A stretch of 64,000 bases of DNA, from positions 2,499,093 to 2,563,092 of the forward strand of contig JAPXFY010000022.1 in the NCBI GenBank assembly GCA_030674185.1. Direction: 5' to 3'. Position 1 is the first letter of the stretch. Every line of letters begins with the position of its first letter. A program made the translations under genes and the position numbers. This stretch comes from Monoplex corrugatus. Its lineage: Eukaryota; Mollusca; Gastropoda; Littorinimorpha; Ranellidae. Below are positions 44,790-57,300 of this stretch, in pieces. The notes under the pieces were generated by a model. That model had not been told where the DNA came from. It worked only from the letters and a program-made list of their open reading frames with translations, and ran no database searches.

Positions 44790-47262
44790 GCCTCAGTGGT
44801 GTTTATCCCACATCACTCATACTGTTCCACATCACACCACATGCCTTAGTGGTGTTTATCCCACATCACTCATACTGTTCCACATCACACCACATGCCTC
44901 AGTGGTGTTTATCCCACATCACTAATACTGTTCCACATCACACCACCTGCCTCAGTGGTGTTTATCCCACATCACTCATGCTGTTCCACATCACACCACA
45001 TGCCTCAGTGGTGTTTATCCCACATCACTCATACTGTTCCACATCACACCACATGCCTCAGTGGTGTTTATCCCACATCACTAATACTGTTCCACATCAC
45101 ATCATCCTCATGGTGTTTTCTTCCACATACTCTACTGTTCCACATCCACATCTCCTGCCTCATCTGTTTTTCCTCACATCATCTCATACTGTCTCACATC
45201 ACACTGTCCTGCTCTCATGGTGTTGTTATCTCAATAATCAAACTTTCCACATCCAACTGTCACTGCCTCAGTGGTGTTTATCCCACATCACTCATACTGT
45301 TCCACATCACACCACATGCCTCAGTGGTGTTTATCCCACATCACTAATACTGTTCCACATCACACCACATGCCTCAGTGGTGTTTATCCCACATCACTCA
45401 TACTGTTCCACATCACACCACATGCCTCAGTGGTGTTTATCCCACATCACTCATACTGTTCCACATCACACCACATGGCCTCAGTGGTGTTTATTCCCCC
45501 ATCACTCATTCTGTTCCACATCACACCACATGCCTCAGTGGTGTTTATCCACATCACTCATTCTGTTCCACATCAACACGTGCCTCATGGTGTTTATCCC
45601 ACATCACTCATACTGTTCCACATCACACCACATGCCTCAGTGGTGTTTATCCACATCACTCATACTGTTCCACATCACACCAATGCCTCAGTGGTGTTTA
45701 TCCACATCACTCATTCTGTTCCACATCACACATGTGCCTCAGTGGTGTTTATTCCACATCACTCATTTGTTCCACATCACACCACATGCCTCAGTGGTGT
45801 TTATCCCACATCACTCATACTGTTCCACATCACACCACATGCCTCAGTGGTGTTTATCCCACATCACTCATACTGTTCCACATCACACCACAGTGCCTCA
45901 GTGGTGTTTATCCCACATCACTCATCTGTTCCACATCACACCACATGCCTCAGTGGTGTTTATCCCACATCACTCATATGTTCCACATCACACCACATGC
46001 CTCAGTGGTGTTTATCCCACATCACTCATACTGTTCCACATCACACCACATGCCTCAGTGGTGTTTATCCCACATCACTCATACTGTTCCACATCACACC
46101 ACAGGCCTCAGTGGTGTTTATCCCACATCACTCATACTGTTCCACATCACACCATGAGCCTCAGTGTGTTTATCCACATCACTCATACTGTTCCACATCA
46201 CACCACATGCCTCAGTGGTATTATCCCACATCACTCATACTGTTCCACATCACATCATGTGCCTCAGTGGTGTTTATTCCACATCACTCATCTGTTCCAC
46301 ATCACATCATGTGCCTCAGTGGTGTTTATTCCACATCACTCATTCGATTCCACATCACATCATGTGCCTCAGTGGTGTTTATTCCACATCACTCATACTG
46401 TTCCACATCACATCATGTGCCTCAGTGGTGTTTATTCCACATCATCTCATGTTCTGTTTCCACATCACTCTACGTCACAATGCCTCAGTGGTGTTTATCC
46501 CACATCACTCATACTGTTCCACATCACACCACATATGTGCCTCTACGTTCAATCTGTGTGTGTTTATCCCCACAATCCACTCACTACGTAGTTGTTTACC
46601 CACATCACCATAGTCCACATCCACCATTGCCTCAGTGGTGTTTATCCACACACTCACGTCACATACCAACCTATGGTATCCACATCACTCCTGCCACACA
46701 CACACACTCAGTGGTGTTTATCCACATCACTCATACTGTTCCACATCACACCACGAGCCTCAGTGGTGTTTATCCACATCACTCATACTGTTCCACATCA
46801 CACCACATGCCTCAGTGGTGTATCACATCTATATGTTCCACATCACACATGCCTAGTTTTTCCACATTACTCACGTCACTCACATACATGCCTCAGTGGT
46901 GTTTATCCACACATCAGCGTCACTCACACATGCTGGTTACCACATCACTTCTGTTCCACACACACATGCCTCAGTGGTGTTTATCCCACATCACCATGTC
47001 CCAATCACACCGGTCATGTGTTACCCACATCACAACTTCACATCCCCATCCAGTGGTGTTTATCCCACATCACTCATACTGTTCCACATCACACCACATG
47101 CCTCAGTGGTGTTTATCCCACATCACTCATACTGTTCCACATCACACCACATGCCTCAGTGGTGTTTATCCCACATCACTCATACTGTTCCACATCACAC
47201 CACAGGCCTCAGTGGTGTTTATCCCACATCACTCATACTGTTCCACATCACACCACCAGCCC
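44790..47262. repeat. 53-bp satellite, about 46 copies, with many length slips
   Basis: Each unit has CCTCAGTGGTGTTTATCCCA, CATCACTCATACTGTTCC and ACATCACACCACATG. The middle (45100-45260 and 46560-47050) is badly degraded with many one-base deletions. The unit has few stops in the plus frames, so frames of 580 and 667 codons run through it; they are not treated as genes. Confidence 0.97.
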
Positions 47263-47635
47263 ATGTCCATTTAGTTTAAGGTCAGGTGTCCACTGGTGGC
47301 TCAGTCATGGAACCAGACTAAGTGAGAGACACCAAGTATAGACACCACTAGCACAGACCTCCACTGACAGCCTTCAGGAACCGCTGACACCACACACACC
47401 ACCCTGTGCTGACGTCACGCATGGAGGTGGTACAGGACACTGACACTGACGTCATCACCAAATCAGAGTATGAAGAGCCAGAGATCTGGACAATTATCAC
47501 GATATTATAATGACTGGTGATTTTACGATAATGGTGATGGTGATGATCATGATGCTGTGGATTTCTACCTAGGAATGACCCTGTGACAGGGCTGTGCCCT
47601 ATGCTGTTATAGTGTATCCTTACATCGACCAGGCC
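47263..47635. other. No recognisable gene
   Basis: Unique sequence with a short GGTGATGGTGATGATCATGA stretch near 47532. No coding signal. Confidence 0.3.
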
Positions 47636-47639
47636 TGAG

Positions 47640-47900
47640 AGATACAGACACCCGCAGTGTTGGTCAGCAAACATGTCATTTACATGTAACCAAGATTATT
47701 CCAGTGGTAGGCTGATAAAATACTGGTATAAAACATAGACTAAGTAAAACAGAGTCTAGGTAGGCCAGGACCTGGCCAGCTCATGGGTTTATGTGCAGGC
47801 TTAAGGCATGGTCACCATAGACGTGGCACCTATGACGTTAGCGCATATGGAATTCGTTCCGAGCGCGGAGACGTCATCTTAAGAAACTGAAACTGAAACT
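47640..47900 (-). mobile_element. SINE-related repeat, longest copy
   Basis: On the minus strand: CAGTTTCAGTTTCTTAAGAT, GACGTCTCCGCGCTCGGAAC, GAATTCCATATGCGCTAACG, GCCTGCACATAAACCCATGA, GAATAATCTTGGTTACATG and further block CTGTATCTCTCAGGCCTGG. It shares blocks with 16190-16790, 40173-40340 and 53565-53690. No pol III boxes were seen in this copy. Confidence 0.7.
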
Positions 47901-48638
47901 GTTCAGAAAAGTGAAGCAAGTCTCTCAATGACGTATCTGTAAACTGGAAGAGACTGGACTGTGTTGTCCCAGTCATCCAGTTCAGTTTATCTTTATGTTG
48001 AGACATACGGTTTGTTTTTAAAGTTAATGGCAGCATGTTTGTTGAATAGAACACGTGGTATCGTACTGATGAACTTATGTTGTCCTGTGAATATTTAGCT
48101 TCCACCAACCCGGGTAAGCATGACAGGAAAGGAGAATTTTTGAATGGCTTGATGATGTTTTTTTCTAGTGGCGGGATGATGAGAGAGCTGGTGGTGTGGG
48201 GTGTGGGGATGGTGATAGTTTCTTCCATCTGATACCCTTTTTGTTACTGTTTGATTTCACGGCTGAAAACAATAAATCTTCATTATAAACAACGACAGAA
48301 AATTTTCAGATTTCTTCAGCCAATAAATCTCTGGAATCATAAATGTCACAAGATGTGTGAATGGAAAACTGTGCGTTAAGAAATAAAATACTGACAAAAA
48401 AACAACAACAAACAAACAAACAAACAAAAAACTGTTGCCTTTCGAGCACATTAGTAGTTATAAAAAGATACACAATATGAACTGTTGGTCTGTCAGTGAT
48501 GATCAGTCTGTGTGTTTCCGTTTTGTGAAGACCTTAATCTGAATGAAATTGTCTTGTACTGCATTGTGCCAGTGCTGTAACTAAGCATGAACCATGTGTT
48601 TCTGATCATTTAAAAATTGATACATTTACACATTGCTT
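47901..48638. other. No recognisable gene
   Basis: Contains an AACAAACAAACAAACAAAC run near 48404-48428. A minus-strand open frame of 132 codons (48228-47830) overlaps the SINE and has no recognisable domain. Confidence 0.3.
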
Positions 48639-48975
48639 GTCTGTTCAATAGATGTTTGCTTCACTGCTGTAGAACTTCAGCTGTTAACTTGTTGACTGAT
48701 ATACTTACACAGTACAAGTCTGTTCAATAGATGTTTGCTTCACTGCTGTAGAACTTCAGCTGTTAACTTGTTGACTGATATACTTACACAGTACAAGTCT
48801 GTTCAATAGATGTTTGCTTCACTGCTGTAGAACTTCAGCTGTTAACTTGTTGACTGATGTACTTACACAGTACAAGTCTGTTCAATACATGTTTGCTTCA
48901 TTGCTGTAGAACTTCAGCTGTTAACTTGTTGACTGATATACTTACACAGTACAAGTCTGTTCAATACATGTTTTG
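48639..48975. repeat. 79-bp tandem repeat, just over 4 copies
   Basis: GTCTGTTCAATAGATGTTTG starts at 48639, 48718, 48797, 48876 and, partially, 48955. Units also contain TGCTGTAGAACTTCAGCTG. 48976-49484 has no recognisable gene. Confidence 0.95.
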
Positions 48976-49484
48976 TTCATTACTTAAGAATTGTTCTTGT
49001 TCTCCAAACTTACCAATGAATGATGCCACCATTAGCTTAAGTGTACCTAGGTTTGATTCAACTGAAAACAGGCACATTGTCTCTGATGGGGAAATTAAGA
49101 TACAGCAATACTATGTCCTAACAACAAACATCAACGACAACAACAATGACAACAACAACAGATAAACTAAACAAACAAACACGCACACATACACACACAT
49201 GCATGCGCACGAGCGTGCGCTTTCACACACATATTGACGACCAATGTATGGTAGAGCCAGATTATGAAATCAAACATTTTGTGAAAAAATAAGGAATTTC
49301 ACTTTTTTAGCAAAATGTCTGATTTGATCAATCGTTCTGAGAAACAGCATTTCCTTTGGTCGTTTGACCCATTGCCTGAACACGAAAAAGTCCTGCAACG
49401 ATTATCTGTACGTAAAACTGTCACATCTCTGGCCTTTGTATCAAAAACAAATGACTGTCACCTTCATAGAGAACTGTTTGTCAC

Positions 49485-49574
49485 TTCTAATAATAATAAT
49501 ATAATATACAATATTTTATATAGCGCAAAATCTTGATAAAATCAAATCTAAGCGCTAAAACAGACACACACGCA

Positions 49575-49606
<32 letters not shown>

Positions 49607-49705
49607 CACACACACAAACGCGCGCGCGCACACGCACACGCACACGCACACGGCTATAAATGGGGAGAAAGAATAAAAGCAATGGAAAAGTATAGAGAGC
49701 ATATT
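49485..49705 (+). repeat. Dispersed element carrying an internal (AC)n microsatellite, copy 2
   Basis: TAATAATAATA, TATAGCGCAAAATC, AAATCTAAGCGCTAAAACAG, the microsatellite (49563-49650, CACG/CGCG variant) and GGCTATAAATGGGGAGAAAG repeat the structure at 20390-20640. Confidence 0.8.
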
Positions 49706-49713
49706 ATATATAA

Positions 49714-51335
49714 TTATATATTACAATGTGATTCCCCTCCGAGTGGAGACAGACTGCAGAGGGGATTGAGTGAGGTCAGGATTTTATGCAGAGGAGAAAA
49801 GGTGAGTTTTGAGAGCGGACTTGAAGGAGACAAAAGTAGGTTGCTGACGGACTGAGAGAGGAAGTTTGTTCCAGGAAATTGGACCAGAAACAGAGAAGGC
49901 TCGTGGACCATAGGTATTGAGCTTAGTGCGTGGAAAGCGAAAAGTCAGAGGATCGGAGGCAGAGCGGAGGGTACGTGAGGGAACATAGATCTCAAGTAGG
50001 CTTGACAGGTAATCGGGGGCTGCGTTATTGAGGCTTTTGTAGCACATGGTGTCTAGTTTGTACTGTGTGCGCTTTGATACAGGGAGCCAGTGAAGTTGTG
50101 CCAGGAGAGGAGATATGTGGTCAGCTTTTTTCTTTTTGAGTACAAGGCTTGCAGCATTGTTTTGAATGCGCTGCAGGATGTGAATGGTGGAGGCAGGAAG
50201 ACCAGATAGGAGTGAATTGCAATAGTCAATGCGAGACATTATGAAGGAGATAACAGTTGTTTCGACAGAGAGATACTTCCTGATTAGGCTTATACGATGG
50301 AGGTGATAGTAGCAAGATCTGGCAGTTTGAGAAACAAAGTTGTTCATGGAGAGGGTAGAGTCAATGCAGACACCAAGGTTTTTAGCTGAATCAGAAATTG
50401 GGACTGATGTGTTACATAATGGGAGAGAAAGAGGAGGCAACTGAGAAAGTTTCTGACGGGTGCCAATGAGGATAGCTTCTGTCTTGTCGTCATTAAGCTG
50501 AAGTTTGTTGAACGTCATCCAGTTCTTAATGTCCGAGTAACACTCAGTGATGCGAGTCAAGAGGTGCTGTATATTGTCTGGTGTGTCACTGTCTAGAAGT
50601 TGGGTGTCATCAGCATATAAGTGGTGTTTTATAGAGTGGGAGTTGATGATGGTGGACAGGGGGAGGTGTAAAGAGTGAAAAGAACAGGGCCAAGGACAGA
50701 TCCTTGTGGAACACCACAGGTCAGGTATGCAGGTTGAGAGTAAGTGCCATTGTTTGTTTTCTGTTTGATAGATATGAAGTGAACCAGGAGAGAGCAATGT
50801 CAGAGATGCCAAAAGTATGATGAAGTCTAGAAAGGAGAATACCATGGTCAATGGTATCAAAGGCTGCAGACAGATCAAGGAGTGTGAGGAGAGAGACTTT
50901 GCCAGTATCAGTTGCAAGGAGGAGATTGTTGAGAATGTGTAGCAGGGCAGTTTCAGTGCTATGGCACTGGCAGTAGGCTGACTGGAAAGGATTGAGGAGA
51001 TTGTTGGCAGACATGTGAGAGTTCAGCTGGTTGAGGACAACTTTTTCGATGAGTTTTGACAAGAAAGAGAGATTAGAGATAGGCCGGTAATTTTTCAGTT
51101 CATTTGGGTCTAAATTGTATTTCTTGAGGAGAGGGTGAACAATAGCAGACTTGAAAGAATCTGGGACAGTTCCAGTTTGAAGAGAAGTGTTGATGATGTC
51201 AGTGATGAATGGGAGGAGCGTAGGGAGACAGTCTTGCCTATGTACAGTGATTTGGATTTTCGCCAGCGGCGCTTTGCTCTGCGGCCGGGCCACTGTTTTT
51301 GCTCAGGCAATGTCATGAGTGAGCCCAGGGGTTAG
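49714..51335 (-). mobile_element. CR1/L2-like LINE, RT with one main frameshift
   Basis: On the minus strand, a frame from 51293 gives SFKSAIVHPLLKK, NELKNYRPISNLSFLSKLIE, FQSAYCQCHSTETALLHI, TLLDLSAAFDTIDHGIL (block A) and [13 protein letters not shown]. After a frameshift near 50750, a frame to 49784 gives HHLYADDTQLLDS (the xADD site), MTFNKLQLNDDKTEAILIG, DYCNSLLSGLPAS, ISPLLAQLHWLPV and FRFPRTKLNTYGPRAFS, ending KTHLFSSA. This C-terminal order is typical of CR1/L2-group elements. The endonuclease is missing. It is the best-preserved LINE here: both catalytic blocks are intact and apart from the frameshift it has few lesions. Confidence 0.85.
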
Positions 51336-51344
51336 GGTGTGCGG

Positions 51345-52185
51345 TCAGTGAAATGTGTTATGTGCTGTGTCACTGTCCCCATATGTTCATGTCTGTGGTC
51401 ACTGCCCCTACTGTTCATGTCTGTGTCACTGCCCCAATGTTGTTCATGTCTGTGTCACTGTCCATTTTTCAAAAGGCTGTGTCACTGTCCCCATGTTGTT
51501 ATGTTGTGCATGTCCAGTTGTTCATGTCTGTGTCACTGTCCCAGTTGTTCATGTCTGTGTCACTGCCCCATGTTGTTGATGTCTGTGTCACTGTCCCCAT
51601 ACTGTTCATGTCTGTGTCACTGTCCCATACTGTTCATGTACTGTGTCACTGCCCCCATGTTGTTCATGTCTGTGTCACTGTCCCCAACGTTCATGTCTGT
51701 GTCACTGTCCCCATACTGTTCATGTCTTGTCACTGTCCCATGTTGTTGATGTCTGTGTCACTGTCCCATACTGTTCATGTCTGTGTCACTGTCCCATATG
51801 TTCATGTCTGTGTCACTGTCCCCATGTTGTTCATGTCTGTGTCACTGTCCCCATACTGTTATGTCTGGTCACTGTCCCATGTTGTTGATGTCTGTGTCAC
51901 TGTCCCCATGTTGTTGATGTCTGTGTCACTGCCATGTTGTTCATGCTGTGTCACTGTCCCCATGTTGTTCATGTCTGTTCACTGTCCCCATACTGTTCAT
52001 GTCTGTGTCACTGTCCATGTTGTTCATGTCTGGTCACTGTCCCAGCTGTATGTCGTATCATGTCCCATGTTGTCATGTCTTGTCATGTCCCCTACTGTTC
52101 ATGTCGTGTCACTGCCCCATGTTGTTCATGTCCGTGTCACTGTCCCCATACTGTTCAGTCTGTGTCACTGTCCCCATGTTATTCA
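51345..52185. repeat. 29-bp satellite, about 29 copies
   Basis: Units contain TGTTCATGTCTGTGTCACTG followed by TCCCCATAC or CCCCATGT. Many one-base slips. The 421-codon plus frame through it is an artefact. Confidence 0.95.
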
Positions 52186-52190
52186 CCACC

Positions 52191-52372
52191 ACACTGCCAC
52201 CAAACCCCACATAACCACACATAACCACCACACAACTTGCACATACCATCACACAACCACCAACAACCACTACAAATCACCACACAACCATCACACAACC
52301 ACCACACAACCCCACATAATCACCACATCCATCACACAACCACCACACAACCACCACACAACTTGCACACTA
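52191..52372. repeat. (CCACACAAC)n low-complexity tract
   Basis: CACCACACAACC units with ATAACCAC variants. Confidence 0.9.
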
Positions 52373-52497
52373 TCATCAGCATTGGGAGTGGCGCAGGATC
52401 CTACAGTGTTGTATGCGTTCCTGCCGACTTCTAATGCTTGTTGTGTGCCAAGTCTGCAATGCCTGTACGCTGTGTCGATGTATGACTCCCATCCAAA

Positions 52498-53265
52498 CAA
52501 CTGTAAACATGACACTACTGTCAGTAGTACAAAGAACTGTAAACATGACACTTCTGTCATAGTACAAAGAACTGTAAACATGACACTTCTGTCAGCAGTA
52601 CAAAGAACTGAATCATGACATTTCTGTCAATAGTACAAAGAACACTATACATTACTCTTCTGTCAACAGTACAAACAACACTATACATGACACTTTCTCA
52701 ATAGTACAAAGAACACTATACATGACACTTATGCAGTAGTACAAAGAACACTATACATGACACTTCTGTCAGTAGTACAAAGAACACTATACATTACTCT
52801 TCTGTCAACAGTACAAACAACTCTATACATGACACTTTTCTCAAAGTACAAAGAACACTATACATGACACTTCTGTCAGTAGTACAAAGAACACTATACA
52901 TGACACTTCTGTCAACAGTACAAACAACAGTATGCATGACACTTTTCTCAATAGTACAAAAGAACACTATACATAACACTACTGTAGTAGTACAAAGAAC
53001 ACTATACATGACACTTCTGTCAGTAGTACAAAGAACACTATACATGACACTTCTGTCAGTAGTACAAAGAACACTATACATGACACTACTGTCAGTAGTA
53101 CAAAGAACCTATACATGACACTTCTGTCAGTAGTACAAAGAACACTATACATAACACTTCTGTCAGTAGTACAAAGAACACTATACATAACACTTCTGTC
53201 AGTAGTACAAAGAACATTATACATGACACTTGTGTCAGTAGTACAAAGAACACCATACATGACAT
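52498..53265. repeat. 36-bp satellite, about 21 copies
   Basis: Units contain AGTAGTACAAAGAACACTAT and ACATGACACTTCTGTC. Subtypes have AACAGTACAAACAAC or TTTTCTCAATAGTAC. Confidence 0.95.
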
Positions 53266-53454
53266 TGTTGAACACCAGTGTTTTAGATTTCTTACTACAT
53301 TAAGACACAATTCTATATACATGTATTATCTCGTCTTGTTTGTACTAGGTCAGTTTTTGCAAAATGTTCTGCGCATGATGTCACGCTTAACGTGACCAGT
53401 TCTTGTCCTAATTTTTGTATTTGTTCTTTGACATCTGTTCTTTGTTGTGTTACG

Positions 53455-53545
53455 TCTGCGTTTAGCAGAGGCCAGTTGGCTGAAAATTAGCCCCTATCTT
53501 GTCTCTTTATATTAAATACTCTTTCTGATTCTAGTTTCGTTTTTT
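53455..53545 (+). repeat. Dispersed repeat fragment, possible Penelope-like 3' end
   Basis: GCAGAGGCCAGTTGGCTGAA, followed by CTTGTCTC and ATTAAATAC, resembles 53785-53910. Such 'GGCCAGCTGGCCGAAA' ends occur, from memory, near the 3' ends of Penelope-type elements; this is inference only. Confidence 0.35.
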
Positions 53546-53564
53546 ATCGTTACCAGACAGTCTG

Positions 53565-53690
53565 TCCACAGCTTTCAGTTTCAGGTTTTCAAGATGACGT
53601 CTCCGCGCTCGGAATGCATTCCATGTGCACTACGTCACAGGCCCATGTGATGGAGGAGATCCAGAGTGATCATGGTGCAAGCCTTCAGTT
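53565..53690 (+). mobile_element. SINE-related repeat fragment
   Basis: CTTTCAGTTTCAGGTTTTCAA, GACGTCTCCGCGCTCGGAAT, GCATTCCATGTG and GATCATGGTGCAAGCCTTCAG match the other copies at 40173 and 47640-47900. Confidence 0.7.
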
Positions 53691-53784
53691 TGTTCCTTTT
53701 TCTCTCATTGAAGACAGCAGCCGGGAAGTTTCAGTCTTTTTCTCAATATTTTTTTATCTAGTGTTTGTTTGTTTGTAATCTTAC

Positions 53785-53912
53785 GCTTGACAAAGGCCAG
53801 CTGGCCGAAAATGTGCACCTGTCTTGTTTTGTTGTATTAAATACGCGTTCATATTCTTCTTTCGTGTTTTTTCTGGTTCCTGTTTTCGTGAATGCGCGTA
53901 GTCACACTTGTT
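53785..53912 (+). repeat. Dispersed repeat fragment, second copy
   Basis: GACAAAGGCCAGCTGGCCGA is a longer version of 53455-53545. The end (TTCGTGTTTTTTCTGGTTCC, then AGTCACACTTGTTTTG) also resembles 22222-22285. Confidence 0.55.
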
Positions 53913-54130
53913 TTGAAAAGAAAACTACGTTGGTATGGCCATGTAATAAGATCCAGTGGCCTGGCTGACCAGTATTCTAGGAAACTGCTGAAAAACGAGA
54001 CGAAGGGGAAGACAAAAAAAATGATGGTTAATATTGTTGTAATGAACAGAGAAACCATTTGTAGAGACCAGGCTTTGGCATGGAACAGACACAGCTGGAG
54101 TTAAGACAGAAAAACAAGAAGAAGCTTAAA
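53913..54130 (+). mobile_element. LINE C-terminal fragment
   Basis: A plus frame gives KLRWYGHVIRSSGLADQY, NETKGKTKKMM and ALAWNRHSWS, the W-GH motif region that follows RT in many LINEs. It is short, ending at a TAA, with no RT core. 54131-54388 has no recognisable gene. Confidence 0.55.
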
Positions 54131-54388
54131 ATCGGTCAGCAGCTGTTGTATTTTGACAACATGGATGTCAAGACGGTTGTTTGCATGCATTCTGTATGTA
54201 TATATATGCATGTATGTAAATAGATGTATTTATGTGTGTATTGTGCTTATATGTGTTGTTCATATTGAGCTCTAGGAATAATTAAGGATAGAGAAATTAT
54301 TTCAATATGTTTGTTCTTATCGTTGTCATTATCATGTTATTATCATTATCTTTATTGTCATCATTATAATCCTCATCATCATCACCAG

Positions 54389-57300
54389 AACAACATGAAC
54401 GTCACCAGCAGCACCAGCATTACTCCTGATCCACCGAACATCAGTGACCTGTGTCCGGGTGTAGACTACATCATGAATCAGAACCAAACAAACTTCACAG
54501 TCCTACAGGTCAATGTGTCAGACTGCTGGGATGTGGAATATTTAGACTTTTGGCCAGAATACAGACTGGTGTACGGGATGTGTGATAAGTTTATTACTTT
54601 CTGTCGTCTGCTTGTAACTGTGCCTGAGCGTATGTTAGTAAGGGCTCGGGTCCCACGTTTGGCGTACTGGTGTGACTCTAATACATGGAAAACGATGATG
54701 GTTGAACGTAGTTCTAGTGTCTACATACCACGCCAAACATGGGATATACGATGTGATCGGCATTCTATCGAAGAAAATTACATGGAATCAAGTGGAAACA
54801 GGGTTTTGTTTGTGCACTACAACAAGCCTTTACTTAGTCTTCACATACAGGCAATTAAAGATCATAGTTTTGTACAAGTATCTACGTCATCCCAGTCTTG
54901 GATACATGATATTACCACGTCAGTATTTCTCTCAGTCGTCTCCTCATGACGTCTGGGAAGAACTGACAGCGCCCCCTGGCTCTGTCATCATGATCAGTTT
55001 TCAGAATGTAGTGCACAAATCGCAGAAACCTTTAATGTACGCAGACTTGATTTATACACAGCAAAATTCAGGTCGAAGCGTACTGCGTGTGAGTAGTGGT
55101 AACAGCAATTCATCAACTCGTGTTTTCCTTACAACACACATTCAAGTTCACGTTAGTAGTCTAGGTTACGTACGGTTAGATTACAGCATCTGTCTCAAAA
55201 TACATTTTTCTTTTCACCCAGAGACAGCTAAACCCCGTCAGTTACCCAATGGATTGTTCAACTGTTCTGTCGATCACTATTCCAGCTTTCAGCACCACAT
55301 GGACTGTAACCTGAAGACAGAGTGTGAAGATGGACAGGATGAAACAGAACACTGTCCTTTCAGCAGTCCTGGTTGTCAGGGTTTGGTGGCTTCACGTGAC
55401 AAATGTTTTGCGTACATTAAAACTGATGTTAATTTGCCTGTTGCACATGCAACATACGAGTGTCAGAAAATAGGTGGACAGCTGGCTTCAGTCAAAACCA
55501 GAGAAGAACAAATTCATTTCCTACAGATCTTTAATCACGGTGACGACTTTAAAGTGTTGTCAGGTTTGTTATCAGGCTGGAAGTCTGTGACTTTTATGTA
55601 CAGCAAGTTCCGTCACTGGGCTGACAACACCATGATCTACAACTTGTTCATATTGTTTGCAACAATACTTCCCCAAAACGCCATTAGAAATAAGGCTCTG
55701 ACAGCACGCTTCTGTTGCTCTGGCACTGCAAACCGTATTGTTTGTCAAGTGAAACCACAATTTACAAAACTTGTATTCTGTTCAAACAGTTGAGTTCCCT
55801 GGTTTAGACTCAGCCCTGTCCCTTTTGATACAGATACAGCAGACCTTATTAGATTGTCCAGCAGGTCACGTGACACATACATTTTTGTCTGTGATCTTCA
55901 AGTTCACTGCAGACAAAAGATGTATACAAGATTATGCATGTTCTGGAACATGAGCACTAAGAACACAGACACACCGATTTTTGCTGGAAAGTACACTGGC
56001 TACACCATTGTCATGTTTGTCTGTGATGATGACATGACAACACTGCCTACACCCTGGTGTGTGACTTCAGACACGACTGTCCAGATCACAGTGATGAGTC
56101 ATTCTGTCAACATCCTTCATGCAGTGGATTTCTGTGCACCAACGGTCATTGTCTGGTATACAACCAACGCTGTGATGACCACGCAGATTGTCTGGATGAC
56201 TCTGATGAGGTCAGTTCCTCCTGCGTTCAACAACTGGTACCAGCAGAGGCCAAAAAAAGCACGGATTTTCATCAACCTGGATGGTACAGGTTACTTTACT
56301 CAGCAGATGATGACATCTCATCAGTCTTGTCCTGATTCTCATTACTGGTGTACTGAAGACTGGTTGTATTGTCTCCCTGTCTACACTCGATGTAACGGTT
56401 TTCTGACTGTACATATGGTGAAGATGAACAAGACTGTGAGACATTCACCTGTCTGGTTTCTACCGATGTCGGGTTCTAAAGTAGTGTTCATGGAGATCAT
56501 CTGTGTGATGGCTGGGTCAGTGTCCACAGCGTGATGATGAATGGCTGTGTGACATGACCTGTTCTGATGGCTGTCAATGTCAAGGTCAATCTTTCTTATG
56601 TCCCAGGCTTTCTGTGCTGACCTCTTTCCACAGCTTCGCTACATGGACGCCATAGGCTCAGGAATGACGTTGACTGATTTCAGTAACAACACATATCTCA
56701 TTCATCTGATTCTTTCCTATTGTTCTCTAGTCAATATATCGAGTGTGAAGCTTTCAACCTACAGTCCCTTGATCTGACCTACAACCACCTGAGAACTGTG
56801 GATAGGATTGTTTTTCTCAAGCTCTGGAATTTAAGAAATTTGTTTTTAGCAAACAATCCTCTGACGTTTTAACTGGTAAACCATATTTTCTGTTTCATTA
56901 TGCCCTACGAAAATGGATGTTTCAAGAACACATGTCCAGATACTTAAAGTAAATATCTCATGTACTTTCCCCAAGTCACATATTTGGATTTATCCTTTTC
57001 TGGCATTAAAACAATCAGGCCCAGAGCAGTCCAGTGGATGCCACAGCTGACTCAACTGGACGTCAGGGGAAATTTGGTGACCAATTTTCCCTTGAATGCA
57101 TTGTCGAAGTGGAATCATTTGACAAGCATCTTCTCCTCTAATTATAGGCTGTGCTGCATAAATTTACTTTCGAAACAATCACACAGAATACGGTGTGTAT
57201 CACCACAACCCATGTTGTTTTCCTGTGAATTTTTGCTACCAACTGAACTGTACAAGCTTTTCTTTTGGCTACTGAGTACGTTCTCCATTCTAGGGAATTT

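Noticed and set aside
45271..47274. Open frame of 667 codons on the plus strand
   Set aside because: It lies wholly in the 53-bp satellite; the translation simply repeats the unit in three phases.
49315..49536. 73-codon plus frame starting MSDLINRSEKQ
   Set aside because: It runs into the dispersed TAATAATAA repeat and has no recognisable domain, so chance is as likely as a gene.
51353..52618. Open frame of 421 codons on the plus strand
   Set aside because: Translation of the 29-bp satellite and a CCACACAA tract.
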